DNA of 13,131 nt from Phytophthora quininea (GCA_011947345.1 JAAVTG010000884.1:1-13131); one strand, 5' to 3'. Positions 1 through 8,789 are shown, counted from the stretch's first letter. Notes: generated by a model from the sequence alone, not told the origin. Translations and numbers: made by a program.

Positions 1-1
1 G

Positions 2-1217
2 AACCGCTTCCCGACCATCAACCTGACGGACGAGGAGCAGCGCTACTATGACCAATTCTCCAACGGACTGCTGAAGCGAACACTACACGCATACCACGAG
101 GAGAAGCACCCGGATCTGAATCGAGCCCGGTGGACGCACGTCCGTTGTCGTGACAAGATGAACGTCTATAAGAACGTCGAGAAATCTACCAACTCGAGGG
201 TGACGCTGTATCTGGGCAAAGGACTCATGCGCGGCACGGTGGAGGACATTATGGACGGCCTTTACTGCGACACAACTGAAGATCTCCGCAAAGTGAAGAC
301 CCTGCTTAACTACAAGTTCATTGACGGCGCAGTGTTCCAAGTTAGTCAGCGCCGATCAGTTACCGCTCCGTTCCGGTTCGCTGGCATCAAGTGGTTTGCT
401 GCGAAGGCGCCGCTGGGTCCGCTAGTGGCCGATCGAGACATGCTCAACTACGAGGTGCAGCAGTTTACAGTTATGGTTGATGATCTTTAACTAATGGTGC
501 GTGTTGGGAAGGTTATGGGCCAGGTGATGGATGAACACGGCAACGAGTTTGCATACCACAGCTACCAGTCCATTGATCGTCCGGAATGGCCTGCAGGCAA
601 CATGAAGAACATTAAACGAGCGCACACGGCGACCTGCTACCTGTATCGCCCGCACTCTCCTGAGTACGTCGAGTGCTTTTTCCAAGGCGACTTCCTGGCC
701 AGAGGGAAAGTGATGCAGAAAGTCTCGGACTATGCCATGGCCGGCAAATGGCTCGCAGTGAGCAACGCTATTCAGTGCGCCGAAGCGAAGAAGTTCTCGC
801 GTCTGATGAAAGGCGCCGACTCCACGCGATGTTTCCCTGGTGAAGTCTGCGATGTGTGTCACACCCGCGGCAAGGCCCCCAATAGCATCATCCAGTGCGC
901 TGGCTGCATGCAGAACGCGTGTCGTCGCTGCTCAGTGGAGAAGAATATCTACCAGACGAGTGCAAGGACAGGGAAGCCTCTCAGCGAGCACTTTTGTGTC
1001 TCGTGCGTGAGGAAAGTGGTGGCCGGAGGATCCTTTTGTCTACGCCAGCTCTCAGGGTATAGGCACAGTGCGGAGGTGTTGACGGAGGGCTCCATCCCTG
1101 ACTCGTAGCTGCAGTTCTGACAGTGATGGCATAAGCCACATCGGGTGGGATAACTTGAACATCGTGGATATTTCAACGTCGAAGTTGACGCACGCAGATC
1201 TTGTGTGGGAAATCTAG
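2..1217 (+). CDS. START-like / FYVE-like zinc-finger protein, 5'-partial
   Basis: Exons 2-454, 512-1056 and 1109-1217 give about 368 residues; probably only a few N-terminal residues are missing, judged from the paralogue at 2910. The N-terminal ~270 residues align along their length with that paralogue (shared VEDxMDGLYCDTT, FAGIKWFA, LxYExMG, C(Y/F)LY(R/K)PH), a region that fits the oomycete START lipid-binding family. A Cys-rich domain follows: CDVC, CAGC, CRRC and CVSC, i.e. four CxxC pairs with CxxC-x4-CxxC in the middle as in FYVE fingers, but without the R(R/K)HHC ligand motif, so phosphoinositide binding is uncertain. Intron 1 (57 nt) contains an in-frame TAA at 488-490; removing it restores exact alignment. 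Intron 2 (GTATAG...GTAG, 52 nt) is inferred: it removes the TAG at 1106-1108 and opens a Ser/Asp-rich tail ending at 1217. Likely a cytosolic or endomembrane lipid-recognition protein; exact role unknown. Confidence 0.75.
455..511 (+). other. 57-nt spliceosomal intron with in-frame stop
   Basis: The segment starts GTGCAG and ends GGGAAG, with a branch-like TTAACTAAT near 487-495. Its length is a multiple of three and it carries TAA at 488-490, so it looks like a premature stop in an otherwise open frame. Deleting it joins NYE to VMGQ and matches the paralogue's AYERMGT without a gap. The 5' site is weaker than the GTACGT sites elsewhere in the window. Confidence 0.65.
1057..1108 (+). other. 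probable 52-nt intron near 3' end of first START/FYVE-like gene
   Basis: GTATAGG at the left end and CTCGTAG at the right end bound a 52-nt segment. Removing it shifts reading from the main frame into a frame that encodes a Ser/Asp-rich stretch beginning CSSDSDG and ending at TAG 1215-1217. The alternative is that the gene simply stops at 1108, or that one base was inserted. The required frame change is opposite in sign to the eight suspected base losses elsewhere in the window, which favours splicing. Confidence 0.45.
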
Positions 1218-1613
1218 GTGGGGCGGGAAGCACGAGGATGTATTATATCCGATATCCGATAAAGGTGTCCGTCTGCAGTCGATCGATTAATTCGTTTCTG
1301 AACCAGAATGCCACGGGGCTTCACGCGTTGACGACTCGTAAGCGCAAGTTATCGCCACCTGGATCGACCGAAATGCGGTACGAGCAGCGGCAACATTCAC
1401 GTTGAACAGCAAAAAAAAATACTTCGAAGTCGATGGTTTGGATCAACCAAGAAGAGATGTTGCGATTGTTCATCCTGTGGGCATGGCCGTCGGTGCGTGA
1501 CCACAGTAATGCTGTCAACGATTGAAGTGTCCAATGTCTACTATTCCGATTCACGGTGGATGTCTCGGTAGGACATTCGCTGAGTCCGATACTGGTAAGT
1601 GCTAACAACAGGC

Positions 1614-1740
1614 GATCCATGTGTGCTGCTCGATCTCGTATGATGGCTGGTGGCTCTCGTATGATGGCACACCGCATGGGAGAACGTGCATCATCGTAGT
1701 CCACGTCGACGACATGAATCCAGCTAAAATGCATAAGTAG
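1614..1740 (+). mobile_element. decayed Copia (Ty1-type) reverse-transcriptase fragment
   Basis: In one frame (1681-1716) the sequence reads RTCIIVVHVDDM, matching the catalytic VVxYVDD core of Copia reverse transcriptases. In another frame at 1614-1625 it reads DPCV, the motif normally found shortly upstream of that core. The two are out of frame with each other, the frame ends at TAG 1738-1740, and no integrase, RNase H or LTRs could be seen, so this is a short dead relic. Between the motifs a 14-bp unit (TCTCGTATGATGGC) occurs at 1634 and 1655, an in-frame 21-bp tandem duplication. The call rests on two short motifs, so it is moderate. Confidence 0.5.
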
Positions 1741-2169
1741 TTGCATCCTGCGTCGCTCTTCCACGGCAACTCCTTTATCAGGGAATCAAACTTTACTAAA
1801 ACTACAGCGAATCCATAGTACAGACCCCCTTTCGCCGAGGCGACACTCAAATTTTAGTTGATATAATACCTACAAGAAAAATCAGAGCCGAATGTAAGGA
1901 CCGACGGGCTCTTTGAAGCTTTGTGTCGGCAGCTGTCGCCATCGGAATGAAGTTTTATTGCGTCTCGATCGCTTGATGACAAGCTTCGCTGCACGCCGTG
2001 GTACAGTAGCTCACCTCACGCTCCAGCCCTCAGATTCACACCGAGGCGAGGTGGCTACGGACCGCAAAAGAAGCGCCTTCGAAAGCAAGTGTTCGACACG
2101 CAGAGTTCGACTTGCCGATCTTCGGGAAGGCGAGGATTTGACACTCTGCCCATCTCAAGATACTTTTCG

Positions 2170-2246
2170 GTATGTTTCCTATAGAGTCGGAAAACCCCTT
2201 CTAAACCGATAATGAACGTTTTCACAACAATATCATATTTCAACAG
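2170..2246 (+). other. possible intron of an unrecognised transcript
   Basis: GTATGT at 2170-2175 is a strong oomycete 5' splice site. TTTCAACAG ending at 2246 is a good 3' site 77 nt later, with CTAAACCGATAAT in between as a possible branch region. No protein family is recognisable on either side, so this may belong to a non-coding or leader transcript, or be coincidence. Confidence 0.25.
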
Positions 2247-2247
2247 G
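2232..2247 (+). repeat. 16-bp direct repeat, copy 1
   Basis: ATCATATTTCAACAGG here is identical to 2303-2318, 71 bp downstream. The flanks differ after one or two bases. Each copy ends in a splice-acceptor-like CAACAG|G. Confidence 0.7.
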
Positions 2248-2302
2248 ATTTTGAAACCATTACAGTTACACTTGTTATTTCGCGTTGCCTCGTCTCAGTA
2301 AC

Positions 2303-2318
2303 ATCATATTTCAACAGG
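2303..2318 (+). repeat. 16-bp direct repeat, copy 2
   Basis: Second exact copy of ATCATATTTCAACAGG. It could be a duplicated acceptor site or the scar of a small insertion or duplication. No function is assigned. Confidence 0.7.
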
Positions 2319-2662
2319 TTCGTCGACAATCGCCCTCTGAACTCTTGCCCTTCTGTCCGACCAAACAGTCACGACTCGACACGCACTAACGCTACACGGG
2401 ACGTGCAGGGGCACTTTGGCTTGCTTGGGGAGGCATTCCAATGCAGCTGCACCTCAAAATTCCTGCATACTCGATGCTGGTCGGAGCTCTGTACCGGTTC
2501 AAGTAGCTGACTTAGCATATCTTGTCCCACCTCTCTCGACCCCAACTCGGTTCGCACCGAGCCGTGCAACTCGTTGAACGCCGTGACTGTACAGTATCTC
2601 CTGCTGTGTGTGCTGTCCTGCTTCGACCCTTTTCCCATCCACAAGCTCGGCGCCGTGTGCGG

Positions 2663-2695
2663 AGATCTTTTCGCCAGATCTCGCTTTGAGATCTG
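2663..2695. repeat. three AGATCT boxes at 13-bp spacing with perfect hairpin
   Basis: AGATCT occurs at 2663, 2676 and 2689, exactly 13 bp apart with 7-bp spacers. The last two boxes form a perfect inverted repeat: arms CAGATCTC and GAGATCTG (8 bp) around the loop GCTTT, 2675-2695. It lies about 215 bp upstream of the start codon at 2910, so it could sit in the promoter or 5' leader. AGATCT is itself palindromic, which makes alternative pairings possible. Confidence 0.6.
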
Positions 2696-2909
2696 TCGAG
2701 GCTGCAAAAGATGGGCGTGTCCTAGGCGTTTGAACTTGGTTTCACGCAGCCCCAGCCGATTTCAGCGACGGCGCCGCCTCTCTTGTAGCTCAGCGTCATC
2801 TCGACCCTGTACACCTTCCCTCGGCCTGCGCACTCGCTCACAAAGAAACTTGTCGGATTGAACGTAAGTGAGTTAATTCCCAGCGAGCTCACTGCGCTCA
2901 GCGTCAGCC

Positions 2910-4813
2910 ATGGCAGATTTCATCCCGCCATTCCCGCAGATTGAACTCACGTCCGAGGAGCAGGCGCGCTACGATCGCAATGTCACCTCCTTCCTTTGCG
3001 ATGCAGTCGCAGAGTATTCGACCCAGAGCAGTCACACCAACGAGGACGCTTGGGTCCACGTCAGGCGACGCCAGCAGCTCAGCATTTACAAGAGCGTGTA
3101 TGGCACTCGCGACCCGCAGGTGACGCTGCTGAAAGGCACCGGCCTGATCCACGGACCGGTCGAGGACGTCATGGACGGACTCTACTGCGACACCACGGAC
3201 GATCTCCGCGCCTGCAAGACGTTGCTCAAGTACAAGCTGGTGGATGGTAGCGTCATGAACGTGACCGAGCGACGCAGCCCCGAGGCGCCGTACCGGTTTG
3301 CAGGGATCAAGTGGTTCGCAGGTAAAGCTGCTTGGGGACTCTCCAAGCACCGCGACGTGCTCGCGTACGAACGGATGGGCACGACCACGGACGCGAACGG
3401 GAACGACCTGGCCTACCACGTGCTGCACTCGATCGACCACCCGGACTGGCCGATCGACGCTATCAAGGGCATCAAGCGCGAGCACCAGGTCACGTGCTTC
3501 TGTACAAACCGCACACGATACCCACGTCGAGTGCTTCGTCTGGTCCACCGTGTACAATTTGGACTCGGTAGCTCAGCGCCTTGCCGAGTACGTGGTCGCC
3601 GGCACGCTTCTGAACGTTGTCGGCTGTGTCAACAGTGCGCGCGCGAAGAAATATTCGCTGCTCATGAAGCACGCGCAGCACCACAAGTGGCCCGCCAGTG
3701 CGCTGTGCCACATCTGCTACGGCCGGTCCTTCATGTCGACCAATCGACCCTGCGCCGGATGCTTCCAGAGCGTCTGCAAGTCGTGCTCGGACTACCGCTT
3801 CGTCTTCCACATCGACGCCAAGACCGGTCGTCCGCACCAGCAACGCTTCTGCAAGCTGTGCATCAACAACACCGTGCTGGTCGACTCTTTGAACTTCGAG
3901 GCGACGATCAAGAAAGTTCGCCAACTGAACGCCGACAAGGACACTGAAGTAGACCGGGTGGCGTTGCGCGAACCGAAGACCCAGTCGAGTCGTCATAATG
4001 TCTTGAAGTCGGCACGGACTCAGCAGACGTCCAAGTCGGTGATCGACGCCAGCTCGCGATCCAACTATCTCGACTGGCAGAGCGACTGGAGCAGCCAGGA
4101 CGACGATGACGACGAGTATCTCCATGAACGCGCAGCCACTGGGAGGAACCGTGCCCCGAGCGGACGTAGCAACCGAAGCAACACCGTCTCACTGTCGGAT
4201 TTGGACGCGGAGGACAAGTTTTCGCCGTATCCGCCACCGCCGGATCACACCGCCCACAAACCGAAGGACGCAACAGACTCGTGCAGCAGAACCGCCGACC
4301 ATCGGCAGCACCGCAGCACCGAATGCAGCAACGGTTCCAATCGCCGCTGGACCAGTACGAAGCGCCTCGGTCTGGTCGAGTGCAATCTGTGGCATCCCAA
4401 CAATACCACGAACCCCCGCCGCGCTACCAGGCCATCTCGCATGGCCACCCAGCGCCGCTTCCTCCGTTCCGGGCTCCGTACCAACCGTCACGACAGAAAT
4501 CCCCGAGCGAACGTAGCTTCACGGTTATCTCGAGCGACAGTGATGACGGTGTGGAAGTTGCGGCTCTGCCCCTAGCGGAATCGGGCCTGGGTCTGAGTCA
4601 GTTTGACCTTGGTGTGGTGCAGGCGGGTGCCCCCGTCGAGGAGAACGACAACCTCGAGCTCAGCATGTACTCGGTCGTTGACGAACCTCGCCGACAACAG
4701 CAGCCCCCAGAGCGCCGCGGTACGGACGTACCAGCCATGTTGACAAGGACGGCTTCCTTTCGGATCTGTACTCGATGTCGCGCTCGCAGATTCACGGCCA
4801 GCAGCATTACTAA
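2910..4813 (+). CDS. START-like / FYVE-like zinc-finger protein with long disordered tail (four frame breaks)
   Basis: The ATG at 2910 begins MADFIPPFP and aligns with the protein at 2-1217. The START-like part spans 2910 to about 3690. The finger follows (CHIC, CAGC, CKSC, CKLC; four CxxC pairs, no R(R/K)HHC motif), ending near 3870. The C-terminal ~300 residues are low-complexity: DDDDDE near 4100, a Pro-rich PPPP stretch, Gln-rich segments, and a terminal block (DLYSMSRSQIH) before TAA 4811-4813. The frame must change near 3500 and 3514 (the 14 bases between still encode LYKPH, matching LYRPH of the paralogue), between about 4235 and 4265, and near 4700-4740; the CCCCC run at 4704 is a good candidate for the last. 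Each change equals one missing base. Coding character persists throughout, so assembly error is likelier than a dead gene, but a young pseudogene is possible. No intron was found; the first paralogue has one after residue ~151 that this copy lacks. Confidence 0.75.
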
Positions 4814-4939
4814 GGCACCACGCCTAGGAACTGTACGATAGTGTTAGTTGGAGAATCATTTATAACAGCGCTGTCCTCGATGGAAAGGGTGGCAGATCAA
4901 TCTCAACAAGAAGTTTGAAAGCTTGCGAGGTCTTCAACT
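4814..4939. other. convergent 3' intergenic spacer
   Basis: 126 bp separate the stop codons of the START/FYVE-like gene (+) and Rab23 (-). A 10-bp perfect palindrome ACAGCGCTGT lies at 4865-4874. No canonical poly(A) signal is evident. Confidence 0.6.
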
Positions 4940-6244
4940 TTAGGAAATCACACACTCTGGCGGTGGGCGAGTCTTCTTCCCGTTGGTGCGTTGTTTGCTT
5001 GGCCTCAGCTTTGGGGCGTCAGATGAATCCACAGCATCGTCGTCCATTTCGTCGTCGCGGTCGTATTTCTCGTCATCGTCATCCGAGTTGAGCCCCGACA
5101 GCGCCCGATTGCGTGCCTCGTCATTCTTCGCTTCAGAAGCTTCAGCCTTCTCTCGTTTGGTTGACGCTCGTCTTTTGTTTTCCGCGTCGACTTCGTTCGA
5201 CGCAGCGTAGTTCCTGCCACCGGAAGATTTTCTGCGAGGTTTCGAGTCATCGTCAACTTCTTCTTCTTGTTCGCTGTCGCTGGCGTACTCACGACCAATG
5301 ATCGTTGGCGGCGAGGAGGAAACAGCTTGCTGAGTGGGGTCTGAGTATTGGTGGGGGATGGCGCTGCCGTGGAGGTCCGATCCGAAGCGACATCCGAAAT
5401 GTCCGAAAGCTCGCGCTTCGTCCGGTGCTCGGACGGTGAACTACGGCGTGCACTTTCAATGGGTTTGGTCGACTGGCTGAGCGTGGTGATGTCCGTGACT
5501 GCATGCACCGCCTCGTCGGGATCGTCGCCACTCTTGAGGAATCGTCTGCACAGGTAACGAAACACTGCAAGCACACAAGTGAATGGTTTTATACCAACTG
5601 TGACTAGAGTTTTATTGTACGAACCTTCGCCGACGTTGATGTTGTCCTGCACACAGGAGCGATAGAGCCGCATGTTCAAAAAGTCGGCCATATCCTCCAC
5701 TTCGTCGTGACCCATTGCTGCGTCGTCGACCAGGTCGATCTTGTTCTGCACTAAGACGCTGCAGATCTGTCCGCACTCCTCCTCCACTTTGCGCTTCCAC
5801 TTAGGAAGGTCATCAAAGGAGGCTCGATCCACGGTCGAGAAGACGTAAATGACCGCACCAGCCCCTGAACAAACAGCAACGGTTAATTTTTCCTAAATCA
5901 AAACTCGTTAAACCCCGGCACCTTTGTAGTATCGACTGGTGAGCGCATCGAACTCTTCCTGACCAGCAGTATCCCAGATCATGAGGTTGATACTCTCTCC
6001 GAGGTCCCGTAACTCCACCGTTTTCTCCATGAAGTCCACGCCGATGGTCTTCTTGTAGGTACCGGTGTATTTGCCCTTGGCATATCTCGTCGTCATGCTC
6101 GTCTTGCCAACATTTCCGTTCCCTACCACAATAACCTTCAGGGTTTCTAGTAGCCATACAACGAAAACATTCGTCAACAGATGTGCTACCAGCAAACGCG
6201 CAAAGTAACTCACTCTCAAAGTCATCGCAGTCAAAGTCCTCCAT
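4940..6244 (-). CDS. RAB23: Rab23-type small GTPase with extended C-terminal tail
   Basis: Exons on the minus strand are 6244-6214, 6146-5922, 5864-5625 and 5564-4940, with GT-AG introns of 67, 57 and 60 nt. The protein is about 373 residues. The GTPase core carries P-loop GNGNVGKT (19-26), switch I TIGVDF (44-49), WDTAGQEEFD (68-77, catalytic-type Gln73) and NKID (126-129). Rab23-specific similarity includes KKTIGVDF, QEEFDA and LVQNKIDLxDD. The ATG at 6244 has a strong context (A at -3, G at +4) and is the first ATG in frame. After the core comes a ~190-residue tail, far longer than in animal Rab23 (about 237 residues in total), rich in Asp/Glu/Lys. It ends LRPSKQRT...CVIS; the LRPxKQRT block also occurs near the end of human RAB23, and CVIS is a CaaX prenylation box. 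One base seems missing near 5300-5310; after it the acidic EQEEEVDDD frame opens. Rab23 acts in membrane and ciliary traffic; a flagellar role in zoospores is inference. Confidence 0.88.
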
Positions 6245-6343
6245 GCTCCCAAGAATCCGCGGGCGACTACTCAACTCGAAGGGAAAAAAGCGAGTATGAA
6301 ACCAATAATGGTTTAACGCGAAGATTTCGTCGGGAGGGCAGAT
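6245..6343. promoter_or_regulatory. short divergent promoter region
   Basis: Only 99 bp lie between the ATG of Rab23 (minus) and the first in-frame ATG of the membrane-protein gene (plus), so they must share a bidirectional promoter or use promoters inside each other's transcribed ends. A CCAAT box is at 6302-6306. A YCAYTYY initiator match (TCACTCT, 6210-6216) sits inside Rab23 exon 1/intron 1 and could serve the plus-strand gene. No clear initiator was found for Rab23. Confidence 0.4.
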
Positions 6344-8516
6344 ATGTTTTTCGTGACGACGTCTCTCTGACTCGCGTTGCTCTTGGGTCTATATGCGCTA
6401 GATTTGTTGGACTTGTACGCCAAAGTCTTTTGGATCGGACCGACCGAGTCGTTTTCGTTCGAAGGAGCTTACGAGCGAGGCTTTGAAGAGGAAGCTCTTT
6501 CAAGACCTGTCTTTCTGAACGACTCTAATGCTGCGGTGGAATCCGGCGCCGAGTGGGTGCGTGGGTCTGGGTGGGCGTCTTACTACGACAAATGCGACGA
6601 GCTGTTCGCCACCAAACCTGAAGAGAAGTTCCACACAGTCAAAGCCACCAACTGCGAGCTCGGAGCTCGCTTCGACCCCGAGAAACAAACTGCCCACGAA
6701 CTGGTGCTTTCGTCTGGAGTTCGTGCGGATTCCGTGGCCTGGGTGAGCTGTCGAATGCTCTTCATCCACCGTCGTCCGCCGATCTGCCAAGAGAATGTGG
6801 TGACGCGATTCCCTCAGCGCTACGTGTTGACGGAGACCGAGGTGGACCCGCAGCAGGTCGCCACCATTAATTCCCAGGCAGAGGCTGAGCTATTGCAGAT
6901 GCTGAGTCTGCTCAGTCGCAGCCATCCCTTGTCACTCGTGGTCTGTTCGCAAGGCTTCCAATCTACTGCTGGCCCCGGTCACTACAGCGTTTCAATCGTG
7001 ATCTGTGGAAGTCCCAATGTGTTTGAAAGTGCGGTGGTAGGCACGTACGCGACGTCCTTCCCAGAGCTACACAACGACTTGACCTGGCTGACGGTGGACA
7101 AGCTCAACGTGATGAATGTTGAGCTCGTGACGAGGCAGAACTTGCGGCAGCAGTTCAGTCTTCGTGAACGGGACGGCGAGCTCGTTGTGCATGTGGATAG
7201 CTGGGTCAATTTTGCTTCGTTTGGGCATCTCTACGTGATTTTGATTGTCGTGGATATCGTGTTGCTCGTTCTTCATGTTCGAGCGACGGTGGAGACTTTC
7301 TTACGGTTTGGACGGGATTTCCTGCTCGGATATAAGGAAAACAACGACGAAAGCGGCAATGACTACGACGGAAGTTGGATGTGGCTGTATCGATCTCTGT
7401 ACCGCAGCAACTTCGTCGCCACGCCTACTATTGCGTCGTCCTTATTGTCGTGGGTAGTTGGCTTCCCGTTCGCTATCGCCTGGCACAATGACTACGACGG
7501 AGAAGCCGTTGCGGTGCTGTTTATTGTGCGCCTGTGGATGCTGGTGCTTTGCTCACTGAACTTGCTTTGGAGCGGAGTGGTGTGGATTGTCGAGGCTCGA
7601 GCGTACTACATCGCCAAGCACACCTTTATCACGACGCTCGAGGTGGTGGCGGCGACTACAATTGTTGTGAGTTTGAAAGCGACGTCGTTGTTTGGGGTGT
7701 ACACGACCCGACATGGCGGTGATTGTCAGCAGATAATCGATAGCGAGACTTTTGTGGGTCGATCGGCAGTCTCCAACGCGTACTGCGAAGAGCTTGACGG
7801 GTTTGCTACGACCCCACCCAACAAAGTGGCAGCGATTTACTCTCCTCTCGTCGTTGTCGTCGTGGAATCCTGGGTTCTTATTGCAATCGTATTGTCCGTG
7901 AAGGCGGCGTACTTCAAGTATCGAGGCCCTCAGTTGCAGCAAGACAAGGACATTGTGTATACTGTGGACGACATCAATATCGACCATGTGATCAACCAGC
8001 GCGCTTCAACGACGCCGCTGATGGCTCGACAGCGTGAAAACCCTACCGTCGTCTACCGTTAGAAGATTTACTACGCACTCCGGCTCGTGCAATGAGTTTG
8101 GTGCGTACTTCCTTCCACGTGGAAGACATGGACGAACTCGACACGCTTTACCTGTCGCCACACGTGTACTACGAGTTCGGCGTCTTCGTCAGCGAGGCTG
8201 GACTTTTGCTCACTCGACGAGGGTTCTTGAACGCCCTGCAGCGCCGTCTCGACGTCGAGAAATTCTTTGCTCCGGCGGAGTCCACTGCTTCCGTCTACCC
8301 TCGCAATTGAAACGTCAACAAGGTGGCGACAAGAAGAACCTTGTAAACAGGAAGACAGCGTTCAAGCTGGAAACGTTGGCCCCAATAGGGGACGTCGCCC
8401 CCGCTGAAAACCCCAGTCCGTCTCCGCCCCGAACGCTGTTGAGATTCAAGGCGAAGCCGCAGTCGATGCGTCGACGCAAGACCATGGAGGATCTGTTCGA
8501 CGGCTCGAAGCTGTAG
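6344..8516 (+). CDS. six-segment membrane protein with large N-terminal lumenal domain, function unknown
   Basis: One long frame runs from 6371 to 8062 and continues, after two frame changes, to TAG 8514-8516. The nearest in-frame ATG is 6344 (MFFVTTSL), giving a plausible signal anchor, but a TGA at 6368-6370 interrupts it; the next in-frame ATG is far downstream, inside conserved-looking sequence. Predicted layout counted from 6344: signal anchor (~1-24), a ~265-residue soluble domain, then hydrophobic segments near 292-312, 359-380, 388-415, 426-452 and 496-523, followed by a basic cytosolic tail ending MEDLFDGSKL. The tail changes frame near 8040-8060 (an AAAA run at 8037 is a candidate lost base; PLEDLLRTPARAM then reads on) and near 8275-8300. 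The family is not recognised; the shape resembles a channel or receptor-like membrane protein, but no motif supports either. Confidence 0.7.
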
Positions 8517-8789
8517 GCGACATACCTCCGTTAGCAAGCAGATTGAGAAATGCCCGACTCCAAGACCTCAAGGCGGTCGCTGAGGGTCCTCAACGACGTG
8601 GAGAACTGCACTCCAATCGACTGCATGACGTGGTTCGCATCGTTATCAGCGACCACTTCAACTTCAGTTTGTGTAGCTGTACACCATTTTCACGTCATGA
8701 TGGACGTGCGCACGAAAGAACCCGTGGCTGATGAGTGTTGTGCTCATTCGCTCTTCTGCCACGTACCAGTCAACCCTCCCTACGTCGAC
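8517..8789 (+). other. upstream region of DMT transporter 1
   Basis: The 273 bp between the membrane-protein stop and the transporter start are open in the transporter's frame from an ATG at 8550, so an ~80-residue N-terminal extension is formally possible. The initiator at 8742 and the alignment of MSVGT with the start of the second transporter argue that it is leader and promoter instead. Confidence 0.5.
8742..8757 (+). promoter_or_regulatory. oomycete initiator-like core promoter of DMT transporter 1
   Basis: GCTCATTCGCTCTTCT matches the GCTCATTY core of the oomycete consensus GCTCATTYYNCAWTTT, with weaker agreement in the flanking half. Initiation at the A (8746) would give a 44-nt leader before ATG 8790. 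A second match to YCAYTYY, CCATTTT, lies at 8684-8690. Confidence 0.45.

Larger units (their letters stand above)
1218..2909. other. intergenic region without recognisable intact gene
   Basis: About 1.7 kb separates the two START/FYVE-like genes. Open frames here are short (longest 147 codons on the minus strand at 1321-1764, antisense to the Copia relic) and none resembles a known family. Apart from the features listed separately, there is an A9 run near 1411 and a moderately open plus-strand frame at 1913-2212 that ends just after a GTATGT splice-like site. The last ~300 bp must contain the promoter and 5' leader of the gene at 2910, but no clear oomycete initiator was identified. Confidence 0.5.

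Noticed and set aside
1321..1764. 147-codon minus-strand open frame
   Set aside because: It is antisense to the Copia motifs, has no recognisable domain, and its composition does not look coding.
2864..2901. GTAAGTGAG...CTCAG, a possible leader intron just before ATG 2910
   Set aside because: The donor is excellent, but 38 nt is shorter than the introns seen here (52-77 nt); no other acceptor lies before the ATG.
3490..3533. Possible 43-nt GT-AG intron that would fix both nearby frame breaks
   Set aside because: It would delete LYKPH and adjacent codons that align with the paralogue, so two base losses fit better.
3566..3640. GGTAGCTCAG, resembling a tRNA A box
   Set aside because: It lies within the START-domain coding sequence and no matching B box or cloverleaf was found; a similar TAGCTCAG near 2787 also lacks partners.
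4865..4874. ACAGCGCTGT palindrome between convergent genes
   Set aside because: A 10-bp palindrome is expected by chance in 13 kb and has no supporting context.
8550..8789. N-terminal extension of transporter 1 from ATG 8550
   Set aside because: It is in frame, but an initiator lies at 8742 and MSVGT at 8790 aligns with the start of transporter 2.
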